From the NCBI GenBank assembly GCA_030068145.1, contig JAPJBO010000230.1, forward strand, positions 206,663 to 270,662: 64,000 nt of DNA, written 5' to 3'. The notes beneath the pieces were generated by a model. It searched no databases. It had not been told where the DNA came from and saw nothing but the letters and a program-made list of their open reading frames with translations. This DNA is from Diplonema papillatum (Eukaryota > Euglenozoa > Diplonemea > Diplonemida > Diplonemidae). The position numbers were made by a program, and so were the translations under genes. Below are positions 1 through 9,769 of the stretch, piece by piece; within the stretch, counting starts at the first letter, position 1, and each line of letters begins with the position of its first letter.

Positions 1-1005
1 AGCTTTCGAGGAGCGGGTCGCAGTCACGTTTCTGATGGTCACGCCGTCGATGAACAGCTTGCTGGGCCCCTGCTGGGTGCCGGTGTAAAACTGCGAAATC
101 AGGATTGCGGTCTCGACGTCTTCCATCACCAGGTTCGAGTACGTGATGTCGCTGACCAACCCGGCCGAGGCGTCGTTGTCCGTCTTGATCCGGACGCCGG
201 TGGTCGTGTTTTTGAACCTAATGTTGTCGAAGGTGATGTTCCGGAACACCCCCCCCGACAGCGACCCGATGCTCGCCCCGTGCCCCGTTCCGAACACGCA
301 GTTCTGGACCAGCGTGTCGTTCGCGTGCGCGGCGATGTTGTCGTCGCCCGTGCTGAAGTAGCAATCGTGCACGTAAAACGGCGACCCGTGGACGTCCACC
401 GCGTCTGTGTTGTGCGACGGAGTCGGATTCGATGGCGACGGATTCCCCGACGGCGGCGCGAGCACTGTGACGTTGTCGATCTCTGTGTAATCCGTGTACA
501 TCTCAAGGCAGTGGTTCGGCGGGTCCTTCAAGGTGAAGTCCTTCAGCAGGAAATGCGACCCGTGCGCGTTGACCGCTCTGGGGCGGAACTGCGAGGTATT
601 CGACCACCAGTATTGGCCTTGCCCGTCCACAAGCCCGGGGCCGGTCAACACGAAGCCGGTGACGTCGCTCAGCGTGAAGAAGTCCTGCCCGTCGGGCCAC
701 GCGCCGCGGTCGCTCGATATGCGGAGGACACTGCCGGTTTGGAGCGTAAGAGCCACGTCCTTTGCGCCCTTCACCGTCAGCGGGTTGCACAGGAACACCT
801 TCCCAGCCGGAATCACGACCTCGCCATTGGTGTTGGCCGCGTAGCAGTCGTCCATCGCCTTCTGCACGGCCAACGTGTCGTTGGCGACTCCGTCTCCCTT
901 CGCGCCGTAGTCCATAGGGTCGCACTGCTTCGAGTACGTCCGCTCCTTCACCCACAGCCCGGCGTGGGCTCCGGCGACCACCGCGAGCAGCAGCATGCTC
1001 CTCAT
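1..1005 (-). CDS. Polygalacturonase (GH28), copy 1, 3' end cut by the window
   Basis: Secreted glycoside hydrolase family 28 enzyme expected to hydrolyse alpha-1,4-galacturonan (pectin). I read it from the ATG at 1005, which begins the hydrophobic leader MRSMLLLAVVAGAHA, a likely signal peptide. The frame stays aligned with copy 2 at a constant offset of 4,246 bp over nearly the whole length, so no net indel is seen. The family motifs NTD, GDD, GHG and RIK are all encoded. The last ~24 bases at the window edge diverge from copy 2, and the C-terminus (about 50 residues by comparison) lies outside. The substrate range (endo- versus exo-acting, possibly xylogalacturonan) cannot be told from motifs alone. 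Confidence 0.88.
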   Translation of the reverse strand, partial: MRSMLLLAVVAGAHAGLWVKERTYSKQCDPMDYGAKGDGVANDTLAVQKAMDDCYAANTNGEVVIPAGKVFLCNPLTVKGAKDVALTLQTGSVLRISSDRGAWPDGQDFFTLSDVTGFVLTGPGLVDGQGQYWWSNTSQFRPRAVNAHGSHFLLKDFTLKDPPNHCLEMYTDYTEIDNVTVLAPPSGNPSPSNPTPSHNTDAVDVHGSPFYVHDCYFSTGDDNIAAHANDTLVQNCVFGTGHGASIGSLSGGVFRNITFDNIRFKNTTTGVRIKTDNDASAGLVSDITYSNLVMEDVETAILISQFYTGTQQGPSKLFIDGVTIRNVTATRSSKA

Positions 1006-2160
1006 ATTGTTGTCTTTGTTCGTTTTGTATGAAAGGTGGCTGCGTGAATGTTTAGATTACACAATCCCCATCGTTGTCCGTGCCGACGTCCTCCCGTACG
1101 TGTAGCGACTGGTGGCTCTGGCAAGGTGGGTGACAAGATCTTAAGCCAGAGACATCCCAGGCAGGCGAGTCGATTCCCGGGAGATTGCTGTCTCGCTACG
1201 CCGCAGATCTATTATTGTCTACCGCATGGCATATGGCGGCGGCCAGCCCTGCCTTTTCTCTGCCCCTTGTTTGTCCTGGCCAAGGCGAACCGACGAAGGA
1301 AAATCAATGTGCGCACGGTGCAGACCGGCGCAGGGCGAGACTGGAGGCAGAAGTTAAAGTTCGGGAAATAGTAAAGTTCGGGCGAAGCTAAGTTCTGGTG
1401 AAGCAAAGTTCGGGCGATGCTAAGTTCTGGTGAGCAAAGTTCGGGCCATGCTAAGTGCTGGCGTTGTTTTGTTCGGCCTGGCGTTGACCAGGCTATTTCC
1501 TTCGGCGACAGTCCTCCCACTGTCTGGCTTTCGCGGCCGAGTTTTCAAGCAAGAGAAGAAGGGACAAAAAAGGATTGTTTCGACAGCGTAAGGGGAAGTA
1601 GATAAACGTTCGTGGGCGTCCTGCGTACGACGCGACTTGCTTTCACATTCTGAGTGCGCCGAAAAGAGGCGTATTGCCCTCTTTCACTGACATGCCGAAA
1701 CTAAATTCCACGCTGTCGTTTGGCTCCGAACTTTGTAGGTCCAGCGCTCTGGATGTCCTACAAAGCTTGCACTTTCGTTGGAGCGTTGTGGATGTCCAAA
1801 CGTTGGGTGCGTGAAAGAACAGGGAGATACCATTGTCTTGCTTCGACAAAGGGTTTCCTGTTGCTTGTGCGCCTGGGAACCATGTTTACATGGGGATCCA
1901 AACGCAACAAACGGTTCTTTCAGACGAATGACGGGGTTGTTTCCCGTAACAAAGCCGCCGACAAAACGTGCAGCGTAGGTAAGGGAGGTCGGAAAAAGGA
2001 CGATATTCGATGCACACGCGAGGCACGCGTATATCTCTCAGAATTGCAATTGCCACACCTGGAATTTGACGGTACGTGTCATGTGCCAAGCGTCGGTGAC
2101 ATTGCGAGTCCTCACGAAGGGGGCGTGGGTCGCTTCTGCTGGCGACTCTCGCAAGCGTGA
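1006..2160. repeat. Upstream block shared with the 5' flank of polygalacturonase copy 2
   Basis: The flank upstream of copy 1 resembles that upstream of copy 2 (5252-6190). Shared stretches include the 5'-leader motif near 1040/5290, a block near 1170-1262 matching 5657-5750, and a match near 2078 to 6174. The gene duplication therefore included roughly 1 kb of upstream DNA, with later indels. The block presumably carries the promoter; no specific promoter element is recognised. Confidence 0.6.
1354..1466. repeat. Short degenerate tandem repeat, about 32-bp unit
   Basis: About three imperfect units alternate the words aagttcgggc and aagttctggtg. The block lies upstream of polygalacturonase copy 1 and is not present at the same place upstream of copy 2. 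Confidence 0.6.
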
Positions 2161-4096
2161 GGTGAGCACTACCCTGCAGGATAAAGGGCCTACCATTACC
2201 AAATTGGTCTTGCAATAGATTGACTACCAACGTTTGCTGTGTCTATTAGAATGACCGCCAGCTTTCCATACGACTAAGGTAACGTTCCACCAAGTGTCAA
2301 CACGACGACCAACTTCAGAAATTACCAAACGTCAATCCCTTCCTGCAAAGCTACGCACGCGCTGAGGCAGAAAGTTTGTTCTTGCTAAATCATCTCGTTG
2401 TGCCCAGACCTAATGCTTCAGAATACCTTTTTTTTAGTCTGGCATGGACAGAGAGCATTCCCGTTTGCTATGCACGTCACCTGGTACGCGGCGTTTGCAA
2501 GCCTGCCAGACAAACCAGCTGCAGAATGACGTTCCAGCTTCTTGGTCTGGGGGGTGAGGTCCAAGCTCATCTCAGAAAAGTCTGTGGTCACTCTGGTAAA
2601 TACGACAAAGGCTCGGATCAAGTGGGCAAATCACCCTAAAATGTTTGACATATGATCGGCGTCAAAAGCGGATGAAAGGCACTCCTTGCCCAGCGCTCGG
2701 CCTTCGTTGCCGCTACAGCTTCTTCCTTTGCCACACAAGAAGACAGCATTGAAAGCGTTGATTGGAAACAAACTAGTGTCATTTTTTTAGAAAGGAAAAG
2801 GCGCAGAACCGAGAGGTTTTTTTTTTTTTTTTGGATGGAGGGGACGCAGGGTGTGGTGGTGGCTCTGCGACCTTCTGCCTTTCTGAAATCGAATTATGTG
2901 AGTGTGACCCGCTACAACGTGTTGTTTTATTCTTCGCTTTTTCTCACGAACGGGGGGGTCGGTCCCTGCTTTTGGTTTTGTAGGTTCTCCCGACACCCCA
3001 ATTCGTGGTTAGCACAAACTCAAGAGGTCTAGTCAACCGTTCCCTGCAGTATTGGCATACTTTCAAAATATTAGTTGAACTTTACGGGTCACGGGCATGC
3101 ATGTATTCCAAAAATGCTCGAGGGACTGCCTTGTGCTTATTTCGACGGAGGTTAGAGGGGGAGAACAATGCAACTACAAGAGTGGGTCTCTTTTGTTGAA
3201 CGTTTACGCCCGCCACCAAACCCAGATTCACCTGGGCTACAGCACGTGTACCTCCTTTGAGATTGAAATATTGCTGCGATGGTGGGGAGTCATCGGCATG
3301 CTGATGTACACCACACACCTTTGATATTTCGCAACTGGCAGTCTTCTCAAGAACTTCCTACAAAGCAGATGACACTAGAAAAATTGATCGAGAATTCAAA
3401 GAGACTCTTCGTTGCCGCAAAGGTGCCAAGAAAAAGACGCTGGCCAAATCAGACGGAGTTGGACAACCGGCACGCGCCGACAAAACGAACAAGCGTCACT
3501 TTCATTCTGGTTTAACGTGTGCAAATACTGCAGGGATAGACCTTGAGAGTGTGTGCTGCTCACGATTGCGGGTCGGAAACCCTAACGTACCCCTAAAGCA
3601 GTTCCGACCCCCTTTCGTAAGGCAAGCGACAAATATCATATGGTTTCCACTATCTTGTCGAGCTGGGAACCAACATTTCCCGGCGTTTTCCTCGCTCAGT
3701 CAGCTGTGGTTGTGCGTTCGAACGCTTATCTATATTATTTGATTTCTGTGTTTTTCCCCAACAGCAGCTCAGATTAGCCCGTCCGGAGGCGGTTGATTCG
3801 CGTTGGGGGCCAGGTTTTCTCTACCGGCGGATGTTGCTTGGAATAGCTTCTCATTTTGTTTTCGTTGGGTAATTGCAGTAGAGATTCGCAAACACACGGC
3901 AAGCAGCAAAATACAAGGGCTCCGACAAGTACGCGGCGAATGTCCGTAAATGGCCACGTACCCCAAAAGTTCTCGCTGCAAGACTGTTCGTGCGCGCCTA
4001 ATTTGGCGTGTTTGCAATGACTCCCGGGTTGTTTGGATGCATCCTCGTAAATACCGGAGTGCAGCTAGTGTGTTCTTCTGTCGAGCCCTTCTCACT
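2161..4096. other. Spacer between polygalacturonase copies 1 and 2
   Basis: No convincing coding region on either strand. Contents are a T-run near 2819-2832, a family A repeat (listed separately) and AT-richer unique sequence. It includes the 5' region of copy 1 and the 3' flank of copy 2. Confidence 0.5.
3100..3370 (+). repeat. Family A SINE-like repeat, copy A1 (diverged)
   Basis: Contains the family A landmarks in order: gctcgagggactgccttgtg, a region ending gggggagaa, cgcccgccac, a block like gggctacagcac, and cgcaactggcag. This copy has an internal divergence around 3260-3320 and lacks a clear A-rich tail. Confidence 0.65.
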
Positions 4097-5251
4097 TCAG
4101 TTCAAGAGGCAGCTCTGCGGCGTGACACCGGTTGCCGTCCCGTGGGCCTGCGCGCACACGAACTGCAGCGGCTTCTCGCCCGTGATGCTGACGCTCTGCA
4201 GGTCGATGTTTTTGCAGGGCGACGCGTCCTGGCACTGGAACCCGCCGGCGTCCGTGGTGCCGGTCGCCGTCACGTTTCTGATGGTCACGCCGTCGATGAA
4301 CAGCTTGCTGGGCCCCTGCTGGGTGCCGCTGTAAAACTGCGAAATCAGGATCGCGGTCTCGACGTTTTCCATCACCAGGTTCGAGTACGTGACGTCGGTG
4401 ACCAACCCGGCCGTGGCGGCGTTGTCCGTCTTGATCCGGACGCCGCTGGTCGTGTTTTTGAACACGATGTTGTCGAAGGTGATGTTCCGGAACACCCCCG
4501 ACGACAGCGACCCGATGCTCGCCCCGTGCCCCGTTCCGAACACGCAGTTCTGAACGAGCGTGTCGTTCGCGTGAACAGCGATGTTGTCGTCGCCCGTGCT
4601 GAAGTAGCAATCGTGGATGTAAAACGGCGTCCCGTGGACGTCCACCGCGTCTGTGTTGTGCGACGGAGTCGGATTCGATGGTGTCGGATCCCCCGACGGC
4701 GGCGCGAGCACTGTGACGTTGTCGAGCTCTGTGTACGCCGTGTACATCTCAAGGCAGTGGTTCGGCGGGTTCAGCAGCGTGAAGTCCTTCAGCAGCAAGT
4801 GCGACCCGTGCGCGTTGACCGCTCTGGGGCGGAACTGCGTGGTGTTCGGCCACCAGAAGTGGCCCTGCCCGTCCACGAAGCCGGGGCCGGACCACACGAA
4901 GTCGGTGATGTCGTCAAGCGTGATGAAGTCCTGCCCGTCGGGCCACGCGCCGCGGTCGCTCGACATGCGGAGGACGCCGCCGGTTTCGAACGTAAGAGCC
5001 GCGTGCTTCGCGGACTTCACCAGCAGCGGGTTGCACGTGAAGATCTTCCCCGTCGGAATCACGACCTCGCCACTGGTGCTGTTCGCGTAGCAGTCGTCTA
5101 TCGCGTTCTGCACGGCCAACGTGTCGTTGGCGACTCCGTCTCCCTTCGCGCCGTAGTCCATAGGGTCGCACTGCTTCGAGTACGTCCGCTCCTTCACCCA
5201 CAGCCCGGCGTGGGCTCCGGCGACCACCGCAAGCAGCAGCATGCTCCTCAT
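4097..5251 (-). CDS. Polygalacturonase (GH28), copy 2, complete
   Basis: A 384-residue secreted GH28 enzyme predicted to cleave polygalacturonan in a right-handed parallel beta-helix fold. I start it at the ATG at 5251 because the signal-peptide-like MRSMLLLAVVAGAHA begins there; the 31 upstream in-frame codons look like leader. The four GH28 motifs are visible: NTD (199-201), GDD (220-222, catalytic D221/D222), GHG (241-243, H242) and RIK (272-274). Many N-x-S/T sequons suit a secretory protein. No intron is needed. The length is typical of the family. The antisense strand is also open for ~440 codons, which I treat as a by-product of GC-rich codon use. It is the close paralogue of copy 1. 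Confidence 0.93.
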   Translation of the reverse strand: MRSMLLLAVVAGAHAGLWVKERTYSKQCDPMDYGAKGDGVANDTLAVQNAIDDCYANSTSGEVVIPTGKIFTCNPLLVKSAKHAALTFETGGVLRMSSDRGAWPDGQDFITLDDITDFVWSGPGFVDGQGHFWWPNTTQFRPRAVNAHGSHLLLKDFTLLNPPNHCLEMYTAYTELDNVTVLAPPSGDPTPSNPTPSHNTDAVDVHGTPFYIHDCYFSTGDDNIAVHANDTLVQNCVFGTGHGASIGSLSSGVFRNITFDNIVFKNTTSGVRIKTDNAATAGLVTDVTYSNLVMENVETAILISQFYSGTQQGPSKLFIDGVTIRNVTATGTTDAGGFQCQDASPCKNIDLQSVSITGEKPLQFVCAQAHGTATGVTPQSCLLN

Positions 5252-6407
5252 ATTGTTGTCTTTGTTCGTTTTGTATGAAAGGTGGCTGCGTGAATGTTTG
5301 GATTTCACAAATCGTCTTGTGTCAAGTGCGGCTGCAATACACAAATTCCCGTCGGTGTCCGTGCCGACCTCCTCCCATACTTGGTGCCCCCGTCCCGCCG
5401 AGGGCGTGTCGCGACCGGTGGCTTTGGCTAAGGTGGGGTAACAAGATCGTCCGCGGCATCGTCAGCAAAGGGTAAGTGTCGGCGTCTTCGGACAACGTCC
5501 TTGCTCCCGCTGGCTTGACGTGGTTAAATGCTCGCAGGCTCATGTCAGACACAGCGATCTTCTTCTACCCGTCTTAAAAACACGGACCAAAGAGTCTCAC
5601 GCGTGCGCGGGGCTTAGGGTGTCAAACCCACAAGCCGCACTGAAGGCGGGTCCGATTCCCGGGAGATTGCCGTCTCGCTACTCCGCGGACCTTTTCTTGT
5701 CTACTGCATGGCATATGGCGGCGGCCAGCCCTGCCTTTTCTCTGCCTCTTGCTTGGCCTGGCCAGGGCAAATCAACGAAGGGAAAAAGTCTCTGGTCCCG
5801 CCCCCGCTGCTTGAGTCAATTGACTTCGCAATGTGGCGTACTATGAGTACCAAGAGAAGAAGGCGCAAAGAAACGCGTGGTTTTGGAAAAAGGTAAAAAG
5901 CTTCCGCTCGGACGCAGGGAAAGGGAGGGGAGAGAAGTTAACGTTTTTGGTCCGGCGTCGCCGGTGCGACGCAATAAGCTGTCACTCTCGGGGACGCCGG
6001 AAAGGGACACGTTTCCCGCTTTCGCTGTGGGAACGCGGAAGCCAGGATCCATCCTGCGCATCGTTTTGCGGAAACTCGAACGCGCTGATCGCGAGGATAC
6101 GCCGATGCCGATGCAGAATGTGGTGCCCTCGTTGATCAAATCTGCAAGGTTTCCGCCTGGCATGTGACGGTGCGTGTCATGTGCCAAAGCGGTCAGGATC
6201 ACGTCATACGACGTATACGTGACGTCGATGACCAGCCGGTGTCCTGCGTCTTGACTGCGGACGGCTGCGGCGGTGTACCGAAAGACAATGAAATCGCAAG
6301 TGAGGCTATTGTACAATCACCCGCAGGGGACTAGCGCTCTCTCCACACCGCACACGCAGTTTTGTCAATACGCAATCCATCAGGCCGACAAGCATGCTGA
6401 GCCGATA
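5252..6407. other. 5' flank of polygalacturonase copy 2 and 3' flank of copy 3
   Basis: Contains the duplicated upstream block shared with 1006-2160. No coding region is supported; the open frames here are short and of non-coding appearance. Confidence 0.5.
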
Positions 6408-7544
6408 TCAGAAGCAGCTCTTCGGGGACACACTCACTGCTGTGCCCTGAACCTCCGCACACGTGAAGTTCATGGCCACCACGCCTTCGATGCTGACGTT
6501 CTGCATTTCGATGTTTTTGCACGGGGATGCCTCCTGGCACACGAATTCACCGGCGGACTGAGTCGTGCCAGTCGCCGTCACGTTGACGATGCGGACGCCG
6601 TCGATGAACAACTTGCTGTCCCCTTGCCCGGGACCTTCGTAGAACTGGGTGATGTCGATCACTGTGGCGACCGAGTGCATTACGAGATTGGAGTACGTGA
6701 CGTTGGTGACCACCCCGCTCGTGGCGTTGTTCTGCGTCTTGATGCGGATGGCGGTGGTCGTGTTCCGGAAGGTGATGCGGTCGAAGGTGATGTTGTTGTA
6801 CGAGCCGCCGGCCAGCGAGCCGATGCTCGCCCCGTGCCCCGTCCCGAACACGCAGTCCTGGACCAGCGTGTCGTTCGCGTGCGCCGCGATGTTGTCGTCG
6901 CCCGTATCGAAGTAGCAGTCGTGCACGTAAAACGGACTACCATGCACATCCACCGCATCTGTATTGTGCGACGGCGTCGCGACTCCGGTAGACGGCGGTG
7001 CGAGGATCGTCACGTTGTCGACTTCCGTGTGACTGCTGCGAAGCTCCAAACAATGCGTCGGCGGGTTGACAAAGGTAACTCCGCGGATCAACAGGTTGTC
7101 CCCGTGGGCGTTCACGGTGATCGGCCGGAAGTCATCCCTGTTTTCCCACCAGACCCAGCCTTGCCCGTCGACCAACCCCTGCCCCGTGACCGCGAAGCCG
7201 TCCGCGTCTTCGATGGTCAGAAAGTCTTGCCCCACCGGCCACGACGCGCGGTCGTTCGATATGCGAAGGGTGCTGTTGACGCCGAAAGTCAAGCCCGCGC
7301 CGCTGGGCTTGCTGAAAAGCAGGGGCCCGCAGAGGAACGCGCGGTTCGCCGGGAGGACCACCTCGCCCGCCGTCGCATTTGCGAGGCAGGCGTCGATGGC
7401 CTGCTGCACGGCCTTAGTGTCGTCCGCGACGCCGTCTCCCTTCGCGCCGTACTGCATGGGGTCGCACTGCTTCACGTACTCTCGCGGCTCAACAAGCCAC
7501 AACGCCGACGGGATGGCCGACACCATTGCAGCGAGGAGCAGCAT
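6408..7544 (-). CDS. Polygalacturonase (GH28), copy 3, complete and more diverged
   Basis: A 378-residue secreted GH28 enzyme. The start at 7544 opens a hydrophobic leader (MLLLAAMVSAIPSALWL). Motifs present are NTD (194-196), GDD (215-217), GHG (236-238) and RIK (267-269), so the catalytic Asp residues, His and the substrate-binding Arg/Lys pair are kept. It follows copy 2 in overall plan, including paired cysteines near the N-terminus (QCDPM) and C-terminus (SPCKN, KSCF), but differs at many positions. It is therefore the older duplicate of the tandem trio. It is intronless in this reading, with abundant sequons. Functional divergence in substrate or pH range is possible but not visible here. 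Confidence 0.93.
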   Translation of the reverse strand: MLLLAAMVSAIPSALWLVEPREYVKQCDPMQYGAKGDGVADDTKAVQQAIDACLANATAGEVVLPANRAFLCGPLLFSKPSGAGLTFGVNSTLRISNDRASWPVGQDFLTIEDADGFAVTGQGLVDGQGWVWWENRDDFRPITVNAHGDNLLIRGVTFVNPPTHCLELRSSHTEVDNVTILAPPSTGVATPSHNTDAVDVHGSPFYVHDCYFDTGDDNIAAHANDTLVQDCVFGTGHGASIGSLAGGSYNNITFDRITFRNTTTAIRIKTQNNATSGVVTNVTYSNLVMHSVATVIDITQFYEGPGQGDSKLFIDGVRIVNVTATGTTQSAGEFVCQEASPCKNIEMQNVSIEGVVAMNFTCAEVQGTAVSVSPKSCF

Positions 7545-8228
7545 ATTTGCTGGCGTCGGTGGTTCTGATTCCTTTGTCTTTTTCTCTTTCAAGTGTGTTG
7601 CGACCGGTGCGAGAAGAGCGGCTGTGCACACCTACGTATAGCTGACTGGAGCGCCAACCTCGGGTCCTGCGCCTGAGTTGGCGCCGACCAATGAGCTGCC
7701 GAACCTGACGGGTGCGCCAGGAGTTTGGAACAGCTAATTGAGCCAAAGAGCTTGCCACACACCGCTTCAGGTATGACGCCTGCGCAAAGACACATCAGCG
7801 GTTGCGACCCGTCGAACCCCCTGTTTAGCTAGCACCGCAAGATAACTACACTTTGTGGTAACCTCCAAACAAGCTAGTTTCCTCGACCGGTAAAGACCAG
7901 CGCATATCTCCATGAACAGGCAAAGCGGGAAGCGAACGGTAGGCAAAATTTGGTGTCGTTTCTTTCTTCGTCTCTCTTTATTTTCTACTCAACGCATGTG
8001 CCTTCGGTTCGTTTTCTTAATTACTGGGCATTGCGTGCGTCAGTGTGGAGGCAAACTGGGGCATGTGGAAAGGAACGGTGTCGCAACTCTTGGTCGGAGC
8101 CATAAAGATAGTGCAGCTGAATGAAGAAGGCGTCCGTTTACTCTATCGGTGGTAAGCTGGTTGATTGTTTTTCACTGTTTTTTTTTTTTTGTGTTTCCGA
8201 CGATCCATTTTTTTTTTTTTTTTTTTTT
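7545..8228. other. 5' flank of polygalacturonase copy 3
   Basis: No gene recognised. It holds T-runs near 8179-8190 and 8208-8229. Between them lies a short fragment (gtgtttccgacgatcc, about 8190) that matches the start of repeat family C at 32.3 and 37.0 kb. Confidence 0.45.
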
Positions 8229-8550
8229 TCACATCACCCAGGGGTCTTTAAAAGTTTGGGGGTTGGGGCGGAAAACTCGGTGTCAGCCAAAAACCCGGTG
8301 TGAGGTCAAATTTTTTTTTCCAACACTTGGGCAGCAGGGATGCCTTGGGACGAAAATCTGCGCTCTAAACCGGGGTTTTGGGGAATCACACGGCATTCAG
8401 CGGCCCCGACCCGCACAGTAGGCTGTCTTGACGCTTCGGGTGGGGGGAGACCTGCCCGCGCAGCGATATATTTTGTGGTGGTGAGCCACCTTTTGGCGAA
8501 GACCGATCCAGCAACTCTTCTTGTGGCGGTTTTGTGTTTCTTAAAGGAGC

Positions 8551-8850
8551 CCTGCGCCGCAGGCGCGGAAACTTTTAAACGGTCGCACTTACGGATCAAA
8601 GCAGATGGGCAGTAGGGTGGCTCGTCACAACTAGGTTGGCTGACATGTCAATTAAACCTGCGCCGCAGGCGCGGAAATTTTGACGGTCGCACTTACAGCT
8701 AAACAGATGGACGGGAACTTGTTGGTTGTTCACCGGCTGCAGCAGGTTTTCGTCCACGGTGGAACACTGTGAACAGAAAGAGCAAATAATGCGGTAGCCC
8801 CATTAAAGAAGATACTCAGCCAAAATAAAGACCTGCGCCGCAGGCGCGGA
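8551..8850. repeat. Three copies of an 18-bp GC palindrome-bearing motif
   Basis: The motif cctgcgccgcaggcgcgg occurs at 8551, 8657 and 8832. It includes the perfect palindrome cctgcgccgcagg apart from its centre. The first two copies are followed by an A/T stretch and the shared words acggtcgcacttac, so the repeat is longer than the palindrome. Confidence 0.75.
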
Positions 8851-8889
8851 AAATTTTTGGCGCCTTTCTGGCCAGCCAGCTAAGTACGA

Positions 8890-9640
8890 AGATCGCAAAA
8901 CAGTTTTCCGTGAAAGAAATTTCCGCCGGTGGTTTCTGCTCTGAGAAGATTTTTTCCATCAGGTTTCTGCCACGAGAAATTTCCACCAATGGGTTCCTTT
9001 AGAAAACATTTCCACCAACAATTTCTGTTAGAAAAGTTTTCCGCCAAGCTTCCCGTGAAAGAAATTTCCGCCGGTGGTTTCTGCCATGAGAAAATTTCCA
9101 TCAGTTTTCTGTCGTGAGAGAAAATTTCCACCAACAGTATTCCACAAAGAAATTTCCGCCAGTAGCTTTCGCCTCGAGAAAATTTCCACCAGTTTTCTGT
9201 CACGAGAGAAATTTCCACCACCAGTTTCCCACGAAACAAATTTCCGCGTAGTTTTCACGAGAACATTTCCATCATCGGTTTCCGTCACGAGAGAAATTTC
9301 CGTCAGTAGTTTCCGCCACGAGAAAATTTCCATCAGTTTTCTGTCGTGAGAGAAAATTTCCACCAACAGTATTCCACAAAGAAATTTCCGCCAGTAGTTT
9401 CCACGACAACATTTCCACCAGGTTTCCACCACGAGAGAAATTTCCGCCAGTAGCTTTCGCCTCGAGAAATTTCCACCAGTTTTCTGTCACGAGAGAAATT
9501 TCCACCACCAGTTTCCCACGAAACAAATTTCCGCGTAGTTTTCACGAGAACATTTCCATCATCGGTTTCCGTCACGAGAGAAATTTCCGTCAGTAGTTCC
9601 CGCCACGAGAAAATTTCCAGCCTACACAGTGACAAAACAG
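8890..9640. repeat. Complex minisatellite built on (c)gagaaatttccNNcag
   Basis: About 25-30 imperfect units of roughly 24-30 bp carry the core gaaatttcc. There is higher-order structure: a block from about 9171 recurs near 9460 (about 288 bp apart) and one from about 9114 recurs near 9345. Apparent open frames here are repeat translations, not genes. Confidence 0.85.
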
Positions 9641-9769
9641 AAATCTGGAATTTTTTTTTTCCCAGAATTTTTCTGACTTTTTTTTTGTTTTCCTCTTTTT
9701 TTGACACACCGGGTTTTCCCGGTGTCTGACACCGGGACACCGGGTTTTTAAAGTCCCCTGACATCACCG

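Larger units (their letters stand above)
8229..9769. mobile_element. Putative non-autonomous element bounded by ~75-bp degenerate inverted repeats
   Basis: The left arm (about 8230-8310) and the reverse complement of the right arm (about 9698-9769) share, in order, a CAGGGG-CTTTAAAA block, a CGGTGTCAG block and an ACCCGGTGTG block. The inverted termini enclose ~1.4 kb with no coding capacity, three copies of a GC hairpin and a long minisatellite. That layout fits a non-autonomous DNA transposon or foldback element. A target-site duplication is not evident because the left edge abuts a poly-T tract. No transposase is seen. Confidence 0.5.

Noticed and set aside
3950-5278. A 442-codon plus-strand open frame across polygalacturonase copy 2 (and similar ones at 280-1032 and 6273-7568)
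   Set aside because: It is antisense to an intact GH28 gene with all motifs. The protein is an Arg/Val/His-rich artefact of GC-rich third positions.
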